DNA from: Riptortus pedestris
Lineage: Eukaryota > Arthropoda > Insecta > Hemiptera > Alydidae
DNA length: 64,000 bases
Assembly (NCBI GenBank): GCA_019009955.1
Contig: CM032233.1
Span: 13,254,501-13,318,500, forward strand
Direction: 5' to 3'
In this document: positions 56,760 through 64,000 of the stretch, in pieces
How positions within the stretch are numbered: position 1 is the stretch's first letter
Layout: every line of letters starts with the position of its first letter
Made by a program: the position numbers and the translations under genes
The notes under the pieces: generated by a model
The model's input: the letters and a program-made list of their open reading frames with translations, nothing else
Told to the model about the DNA's origin: nothing
The model's database searches: none

Positions 56760-59187
56760 ATTTAGTGAAATAATTGTTAGTTGTTTTGGGGTCTTCTTCC
56801 ATAAGACTCCCTTGTAATGAAGGCACACAGGAAGCCCTAGGGGGACTTGAGCCTCGCTCCAACAACTGATTTCCACATCAGCTCCTTCCCCCCCTCCTAG
56901 CTACTCTCCTAGCCCTCGTGTAAGAAAGGCTCACTCGACAGACTAGGCCCACTTCAACGCTATTATGATAAACTTTTTTCTGAGATGTATAGAAAAATAA
57001 TGGATGAGTGTTAAAAACATTTTATATTGGAATTTAAAACATTCGGTATCAAATGTAATGGAATAAATGTAATAAAAGTGTAGCCCCAACCCTCGGATTT
57101 ATCCTCACATCAGGCTGCGTTATTTTTTTTTTGTATGCTCACTTAATGTAAAGGCCCCCTTGTAAAAAGGCTCTCTGTCAGCACTGGAGGACTGGGCATT
57201 TCACAGATTCGCTGCAACCACCCATTTCCCCCCTCCTCATTAGGTGCTCAACATACAGAATGCTCGGCCAGCACTAAGTGGGCTAACCACTACCTAGGCC
57301 TATTACGACAAAAACATTTTTTAAATTTATATAAAAATTATAGTATTACTCAAAAAGAAAGAATTATTTCAATAAACAAAAAATATTATTAATCCTTGCA
57401 AACAAGGTTAAAAATGCATGTAATAGTTATTAACATAATTTTTGAAATAATTGTTGGGAGTCAGAAAATATATATTTTGTAATTTGAAACATTCTCTAAG
57501 AAATATTTTATTTCTAACGGGTTCATCCTCACATCAGGCAAACCTATTGTTTTTTTTTTAAGCTTCTTTAATTGACAGGCTCCCTAGTACAAAAGGCTTG
57601 CTGGCAATACAGGGAGCTTGGGACCCCTCAGCCTTTCTGAACCCCCCCACCACTCCCCCCCCAATAGTAACTGTTCATATGAAAATATAAACTCGAATAA
57701 ATGTAGTCCCTCCTCACATCATGCTCATAATAGGTCTAAGGAGGGCCTAGCCAATCTAGTGCTGGAAGCATTCTGTAAGGAGAGTTCATTTTGGGATGGG
57801 GAGGGAGGGGGGGGGGTTGCAGACAGGCTGAGGGGGCACAAGCCCCCCCCCCCCCAGGGTTGGCAGCGAGCCTTTTGTACTAGGAAGCCTGTCCATTAAG
57901 GCTGCATAAAAAAAAAAAATAAAAAATAAATAAATGGGCATCATGTGGGGGGGATTAACCCTGGGGGGGGGGGGGGAGGGGACTACATTTATATTGAATT
58001 TATTGCAGATTAGATTTTCGAAAGAAAAGATAAAAAACATATTTGATACAGAATGCTTTAAATTCCTAAGTATGTATAATTATTTAATATTTATGGTCTT
58101 TCAAACAAGGTAGCCTTCTGTAAGGCGGATAGTAAGGGGGGGGGGAGGTTGGGAAGTGGGAGGTTTGCTGGGAGTCTGAGGAGGGCCCAGTCCCTCTAGT
58201 GCTGGGGGCAAGCCTTATTGACAAGGGAGTATTTCCTTTAAGGCAGCATAACAAAATAAAAAATTAAATAAACATATAAGGCAGCATGATGTGAGGAGGG
58301 ACTACATTTATTCCAGTTTATATTTTTGTATGAAGAGTTCCTATTGGGGGGGAGTGGTGGGGGGGGGGTTGCAGACAGGCTGAGGGGTCCCAAGCCCTCC
58401 GTATTGCCAGAAGCCTTTTGTATTAGAGAGCCTGTCCATTAAAGACGCTTAAAAAAATATAATAGGTTTGCCTGATGTGAGGATGAACCCATTAGAAATA
58501 AAATATTTCTTAGAGAATGTTTCGAATTACAAAATATACATTTTCTCACTCCCAACAGTTATTTCAAAAATTATGTTAATCAATTTATTTTCTTTATTAT
58601 TTATATAATCTTCTCAAAAAATATTACATACATTTTTAAACTTGTTTGCAAGGAATGATAATAATGTTTTTTTATTGAAATAATTCTTTGTTTTTGAGTA
58701 ATACTATAATTTTTATATAAATCTGAGAAATGTTTTTGTTGTAATAGGCCTAGGTAGTGGCCCACTTAGTGCTGGCAGAGCATTCTGTAAGTTGAGCACC
58801 TAATGGGGAGGGGGGAAATGGGTGGTGGCAGCGAATCTGTGGTTAGCCCAGTCCTCCAGTGCTGACAGCGAGCCTTTTTCAAGTCGGGCATTACATTAAG
58901 TGAGCATACAAAAAACAATTACATTTGATACCGAATGTTTTGAATTCCAATAAATAATGTTTTTAACACTCATCCATTATTTTTCTATACATCTCAGAAA
59001 AAGGTTTATCATAATAGCGCTGAAGTGTAATGAGAGTAGCTAGGAAGGAGGGGGGGGGGAGGAGCTGATGTGGAAATCAGTTGTTGGAGCGAGGCTCAAG
59101 TCCCCCTAGGGCTTCCTGTGTGCCTTCTTTACAAGGGAGTCTTATGGAAGAAGACCCCAAACCAACTAACAATTATTTCACTAAATA
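56760..59187. repeat. G-run units around the centre of palindrome 2
   Basis: Inverted units (C runs) to 57726, a plus-orientation spacer unit, then plus-orientation units to about 58920 and the GTGGAAATCAG segment to 59187. The unoccupied counterpart of the 15.8 kb retrotransposon target is at about 58266. Confidence 0.8.
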
Positions 59188-60304
59188 CACTCCTCGTCAA
59201 AAAAAAACGCAACACCCTAAAATTTATTAATTTCACTGGGTTTTTACCGAAGCAGAGAATCATACCTTATTGTGTCTTATAACAAGTATATAGGAGTAAT
59301 AAAAAGTGTATTTCAGAAAAAAAAAAAAAAAAATTCTTTTAATTACAAAAAAAAAAATTATCCTAAAAATGAAAAAAACAAAATTTTAACTTTTTTAAAA
59401 ATTAAATTGACTATTCTTACACTAATAACCAGTGCTGACACCTTTTGCTCGAATGACAGCCTCCAAAGGTGTGGGCATGCTCCTGATCAAGTCCTGAACG
59501 GCCTCCTGAGGTAATCTTTCCCACTCTTCCAAAACGGCAGCCTCAAGCTCCCTGTGGTTGAGTGGTGCTGGTTCCTTGGCTCGAACACTTCTTTTTAGTC
59601 TGTCCCATAAATGTTCTATGCAATTTAGGTCAGGGCTCCTCGCTGGCCACGGCAATATGTCAATATTGATTTCGTTTAGGTAGTCCCTAACAATACGGGC
59701 AACATGTGGCCTTGCATTATCATGCATAAGAAATGCATTTTCACCAATAAATGGCATGACATAGTTCTCCAAAATGTCTGCCACGGATTTCTGAGAGTCT
59801 GGGGCCGGATAAAACGGTCGTCTTCTGCTGATGTGACCCGTGGTCGGCCCGATCCAGGTCTTCTTGGGTATCTTCCTGTCTTTCTGAATCGTTTCAAGAC
59901 CCGTGCGACAGTTGAAAAGTGGACCCCAAGTCGAATAGCAATGCAACGTGTGCTACAGCGTTCTTGGTGCATCATCACCGCCCATTGTGTCATCTCTATC
60001 TAACTGTGCCATAATTACCTATGAATTCTAAAATAATGCGTACTTGATGAAATTAACATGAATACTGAGCCTTAGTAATTTTTTTTGTATCCCTAAGTCG
60101 ATAAGAATTACTATGGAATTTGTGCTGTTTCTAAACAATAGGATTAAAGATAAGAAGAAGTGCTGGAATTTAAAATGAAATTGTTGTTTTTCTCCTCCAA
60201 TGTATTTGTCTGATTAGAAACATCAACATAATATTTTTTATTTCAATTAAAAACTTGTGTAATCAATAAATATTAGGGTGTTGCGTTTTTTTTGACGAGG
60301 AGTT
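59188..60304 (-). mobile_element. Tc1-like transposon, internally deleted (copy 2)
   Basis: Flanked by TA on both sides. The terminal inverted repeats read CACTCCTCGTCAAAAAAAAA at the left and AACTCCTCGTCAAAAAAAAC at the right (opposite strand), each continuing CGCAACACCCTAA. About 420 bp of the transposase gene is missing relative to copy 1. Confidence 0.92.
59422..59993 (-). pseudogene. Tc1-family transposase with internal deletion
   Basis: The N-terminal part (frame ending at 59993) shows the first helix-turn-helix (CIAIRLGVHFSTVARVLKRF) and the AT-hook-like GSGRPRVTSAEDD linker. At about 59783 it jumps to sequence that in another frame reads ADILENYVMPFIGENAF, MHDNARPH and SPDLNCIEHLWD, ending GVSTGY and a stop at 59422. 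The deletion removes the first catalytic Asp (FTDET) and shifts the frame. It complements the copy at 23.1 kb, which lacks the N-terminus. Confidence 0.88.
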
Positions 60305-61010
60305 TATGTTAAAAAAATTAATATTTATAAATAACTCTCAAAAAATATTGCACGTGTTTTTAACCTGATTGGCAAGTTATATTAATGATATTTATTTATT
60401 GAAATCATTCTTGCTATTTGAGTAATATTTTAATAATTTTGATATACATCGGAGAAGAGATGTTATCATATTTGGGCTAAGAAGAGAGTTCCTCGCTTAA
60501 ATTTTATGTTATATGTAAATATTAAATTTTTAGTTTTGGGTAGTTAGAAAATATTTTATTTAAATTTTTGTAAATGGTCTCTATTATGAATATGTAAATG
60601 TTTTTCTCTAAGATAAAAATATATGGAAGGGGTTATATTTATTTTAAGCCTTATAATTTTTATTCTTGCTCATGCCAGAATAACAATTAAATTATTTCCT
60701 ATAATTCATACTATTTTAGTTTATTTTGTTTTGAAAATTGTCTAAGCAAATAAAGGGTTAGAACCGCCAATAAAATATTTAAATAAATATTTACTCTAAA
60801 AATAGTTTATGATCATGTATATTTTTTTCTTTTGGGTAAGGAGTTGTTTTATTTCACTTATACAGGAAGCCATTTTTTAACAATTTAATAATAATAATGT
60901 TGCTTGCTAAATAAATTTAAAATGTATATTATATATTTTGATATTGTATATACAATTATTGGACTTATTTTAAGATGTTAGAAAGTTTTCCAATAGATAA
61001 ATCTCCATAC
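60305..61010. other. AT-rich sequence of palindrome 2 right arm, partly unmatched
   Basis: 60305-60480 mirrors 56350-56515. From 60480 to about 61010 no counterpart or gene is seen. Confidence 0.5.
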
Positions 61011-61217
61011 TGATAACACTTAACAATACCGTGAATATTAAGTGAATAAATACAAACAGTAATGAGAAATATTTCAGTCAATTTTAATAATCTCTCTAGG
61101 GGCTCTGGAAAACAATATTTGGTATTTAAGCTTCATATAATGTGGACGGGTGGGGGTGGGGGGGGGGTCAACAGAACGTATAGGCATATATCTCACAAAG
61201 TAGAAGTTCAATGAAAA

Positions 61218-62112
61218 CAAAAGTCCGTCACGCAAGGGCTGCGTAAACTAAGCAGATTTACCACGCGAAGGTTTACAATAAATAAATATACATACAGGTA
61301 ACACTACCGTGAATGCTCAGTAAATGTACAATACAAGTTAATAATCTCTTCATCGGAAAGCGGAAATGGAAACAAACAGGCAAGCCAACTCGTAGCGCTG
61401 CTGTATAGATATTATTATTATTATTATTTATTAACGTCGTCTTTATGCAACTAAGGCTAATTATGACAGGTTATCTACAGGTTACCACCCTTTTCTAGCC
61501 AGGGTGGGACTTAGGATGTTATTTAATGAATTTCGTCACTAAATAATTTCCTTTACCCAGGCGAGAATCGAACTCGCCATTCTAGGTTTACCATGCTGTA
61601 TAGATAGACCGGAATGACAAACAATTAGTGAAGTATAACTGAATATAACATATTAATTTCATTGAAAACAATTTACTAAAGCTAATGCTGTAATTTGTAA
61701 TGAATCAGAATCAGTTTTATTTCTATCACACAAATTTTAGTAATCCAAAAACAAAAGGAGGGCAGGGATCAACAGAACGTATTTGCATATATCTCACTAA
61801 GTAAAAGTTCAACAAATATTTGGTATTTAGGCTTCAATTAATATGTTTTATTATATAACAGACCATTGTTTATGTAATACTAGTAGAAGTGGGGGCTTAC
61901 TGAAGGCTGGAAACATTCGAATATCACGATTAATATTCAAGATAGAGAATAAATGTATATACAATATTTGTAGTATATTTTATTTGCAATAAGATTGATT
62001 CTATCAATTTTTCTATCCGACTTATAGTACCGGAGATATTTCAAATTTTCAAAATTCTTCTCCTCTAAACCTCCCCTCCCCTGATTCAATTTCAATTGTT
62101 GACGAGCTTAAT
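61218..62112 (-). mobile_element. Inverted-repeat element (copy cut by Penelope-like element)
   Basis: The intact terminal repeat AAAAGTCCGTCACGCAAGGG starts at 61218. It includes the tRNA-like arm (61561-61577) and about 57 bp (from about 61708) absent from the 47.5 kb copy. Its far end is lost where Penelope-like sequence begins. Confidence 0.82.
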
Positions 62113-62145
62113 ATTTATTGAGCATTTTATATAATGTCGGGATTT

Positions 62146-63060
62146 ACTTTTCTAATCGACCACCTTATCAATATCCCCCTATCAGAACAAGACTTCTACC
62201 AAGAATTATCCTTTATCAAATAGTTGGCGCTCAAAAATGGATACACTGAGAGCTTTGTTGACAGAATGTTGGAAAAACGTCACCGAAGAAAAACCGAGAT
62301 AGAGTTACAAATCACTCCCACCAACAAAATGAATGATAATTCCGGCTACCCACTTAGCATCCCCTTCATTAAGCCCCTCTCAGTGAAAATAGGCAACCTA
62401 CTGGGAAAAGCAGGCATCAAGACGGCTTACCGGAGCAAGAAGACCCTCAAAAATCTCTTCCCCAACCCCAAAGATCCTGTGTCCGCTTTGGAGAAGTCTG
62501 GCGTCTATCGGATATCTTGCCATTCCTTTGAAGCTACATACGTAGGGCAGAGTGGCAGGAAGATAAAAACAAGGGTTAAAGAACATTTCACCACAAAAAC
62601 AAGTGAAATGAAAAAAACACCTAATGGCCGAAAATCATGACCAGGACTCTCTACGATTGGAAGTTTTGCACCACCTACCTAAGGGAAGGAAAATGGACAG
62701 GGTTGAGGGACTAGAGATTAGATTGGACCTTCTAACGGCAAAGAAAAACATTAATATTAAAGAGGATGTCTGCCCTCTAAAATTTGTACCAACAGCCTCC
62801 TTACCTCAACTAGCTGGGATGAAAAGCCAGTCTAGCTCCAAGAGCCGACAGGTCAACATCGAAAACCTTCGGTAAGTCCCCTTTGTCTCCCTTTCTCTTC
62901 TTTGTTTTTAAAACGTCTTTGTTCAAATAGTCTTTCTTTCAGTTAGCTTTAACTTACTACTTGTACCAATTTAATTTAAAAATAACTGTTGATGTATGTA
63001 ATTTTTTATATGTTATTTAGTTCCACGTTAGATTTTATATGTTATTTGTTTTGTTATGTT
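62146..63060 (+). mobile_element. Penelope-like element, 5'-truncated (copy 3, longest)
   Basis: It keeps about 290 bp of coding sequence upstream of the endonuclease that the other copies lack. The 3' UTR is shortened (it stops at about 63060 before the CACAGCATCG motif) where a G-run unit begins. Confidence 0.85.
62149..62875 (+). pseudogene. Penelope-like reverse transcriptase C-terminus and GIY-YIG endonuclease, broken
   Basis: Reads FLIDHLINIPLSEQDFYQEL, a TAG at 62221, then LALKNGYTESFVDRMLEKR (end of the polymerase/linker region), PYLPLSIPFIKP-like and SKKTLKNLFPNPKDP segments, and the endonuclease SGVYRISCHSFEATYVGQSG. The second Cys of the CHxC pair is Phe here. An A7 run at 62590-62596 shifts the frame; the remaining part reads MAENHDQDSLRLEVLHHLP to NIENLR and stops at 62875. 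One nonsense codon, one frameshift and one lost cysteine make it inactive. Confidence 0.85.
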
Positions 63061-63066
63061 GTTACA

Positions 63067-64000
63067 CAATTTTTTAAAAAATTATGTTCAGTAAGGAGAG
63101 TTCCTAAGGGGGGGGGATGGGGTGTTGCAGACAGGCTGTGGGGGCCCCAATTTTCGCAGCAAGCCTTTTTTTCTAGGAAGCCCGTCCATTAAGGCAGCAT
63201 AATAATAAAAACAAAAAAATAGCCTGTTGTGAGGGGGGGGATACTAAATATATATTACATTAATTCCAGTATATATTTTCATATAAAGGAAAAAATAACA
63301 TATTTCATACAGAATGCTTCAACCTCCAAAGGATAATGTTTCTAACGAAGAATTATTAATACTAAAATTATGAAACAATTTTATCATAATAGGCCTAAGG
63401 AGGGCCTAGCCAATCTAGTGCTGGAAGCATTCTGTAAGGAGAGTTCATATTGGGATGGGGAGTGTGGGATTGCAGACAGGCTGAGGGGGCACAAGCCCCC
63501 CCCCCCAGTGTTGGTCGTGAACCTTTTTTTACAAGGGAACATTCCTTTTAAGGCAACATAAATAGAAAGAAGTCAATAACTACATAAGGCAGCCTGATGT
63601 GAGGATTAACCCGGGGGTAGGATCAATGGACATTTGAAAAATGATGCAACCTCAATAGGTGATTTCCCTTAAGGCAAATTCCCCCCCCCCCCAATAGGAA
63701 TTAGAGTATTACTACTATTAAGGCTGCATAAAAAAAAAAAAAATGAACCCCGGGGGGGGGGTGGGGTAGATTTATTTTGCATTTATTGCAGATTATATTT
63801 TTGTATGAAGAGAAAAATAGCATATTTGATACAGAATGCTAAGTTTATATAATGTTTCTTAAAACCATTTATTATTTCTGAAATTATATTAAATAATTAA
63901 TATCTTAAATATATATAGGGCTTTTCATTACAAGGGAGCCCTCTGTAAGGATAGTACTTTGAGGAGGGGGGGGGGGTTGGGAAGTGGGAGGTTTGCTGGG
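63067..64000 (+). repeat. G-run repeat units at the right edge
   Basis: 63082-63508 nearly duplicates 11307-11745, and 63500-64000 follows the unit order of 21180-21720. G runs at 63108, 63752 and 63965. The field continues beyond the window. Confidence 0.82.

Larger units (their letters stand above)
55495..57726. repeat. Palindrome 2, left arm (partner 58277-61668)
   Basis: Mirror order on the two sides: inverted-repeat element end, TCTACTTTGTGAGATATATG flank, Tc1-like insertion, GTGGAAATCAG segment, C-run units. The spacer is about 550 bp (57727-58276). The first 636 bp also belong to the right arm of palindrome 1. Confidence 0.85.
58277..61668. repeat. Palindrome 2, right arm (partner 55495-57726)
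   Basis: Mirror of the left arm, longer because its Tc1-like copy keeps about 870 bp more and because 60480-61080 holds extra sequence. Confidence 0.85.

Overview
The window is arthropod-type nuclear DNA, most likely from an insect. It is AT-rich, contains spliceosomal introns, and holds RTE-type, Penelope-like, Tc1-like and piggyBac-like mobile elements of the kinds common in insects. No organism can be named from the sequence alone. There is no operon, CRISPR array or prokaryotic feature.

Layout. Positions 1-2690 hold the 3' end of a host gene for Xaa-Pro dipeptidase (prolidase): a 41-42 bp minisatellite in an intron, the last two coding exons, and a poly(A) signal. From 2690 to 8792 there is a decayed Penelope-like endonuclease and then an almost complete 4.2 kb RTE-type retrotransposon on the minus strand, bounded by a 13 bp target-site duplication. 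From 10.3 to 25.35 kb, and again from 44.5 to 64 kb, the DNA is a patchwork of one diverged tandem-repeat family. Its units are about 390 bp, each with one or more runs of 7-14 G, and they occur in both orientations. Inserted among them are a second retrotransposon (15.84-19.12 kb), Tc1-like elements, a piggyBac-like element, an unclassified ~1 kb element with terminal inverted repeats, and three 5'-truncated Penelope-like copies.

From 25.35 to 43.5 kb the sequence is mostly single-copy and very AT-rich. It holds a 5'-truncated retroelement tail, a 446 bp piggyBac-type MITE, a ~410 bp tandem repeat, and two exons of an unrecognised lysine/proline-rich minus-strand gene whose splice phases agree.

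The main structural result is a set of nested inverted duplications. One palindrome spans about 43.54-56.13 kb, with arms of about 6.3 and 5.4 kb around an 890 bp spacer. A second spans 55.5-61.67 kb and shares an arm segment with the first. A third copy of the shared block lies at 22.5-25.35 kb. Because partner arms differ by clean insertions (a piggyBac element with an empty TTAA site opposite it; one Tc1 insertion surviving as three deletion derivatives), the order of events can be read. I found no intact novel multi-gene system. The most interesting objects are these palindromes, the RTE element whose two ORFs are separated by a single in-frame UAG, the duplicated 3' splice site in the prolidase intron, and the tRNA-arm-bearing inverted-repeat element.
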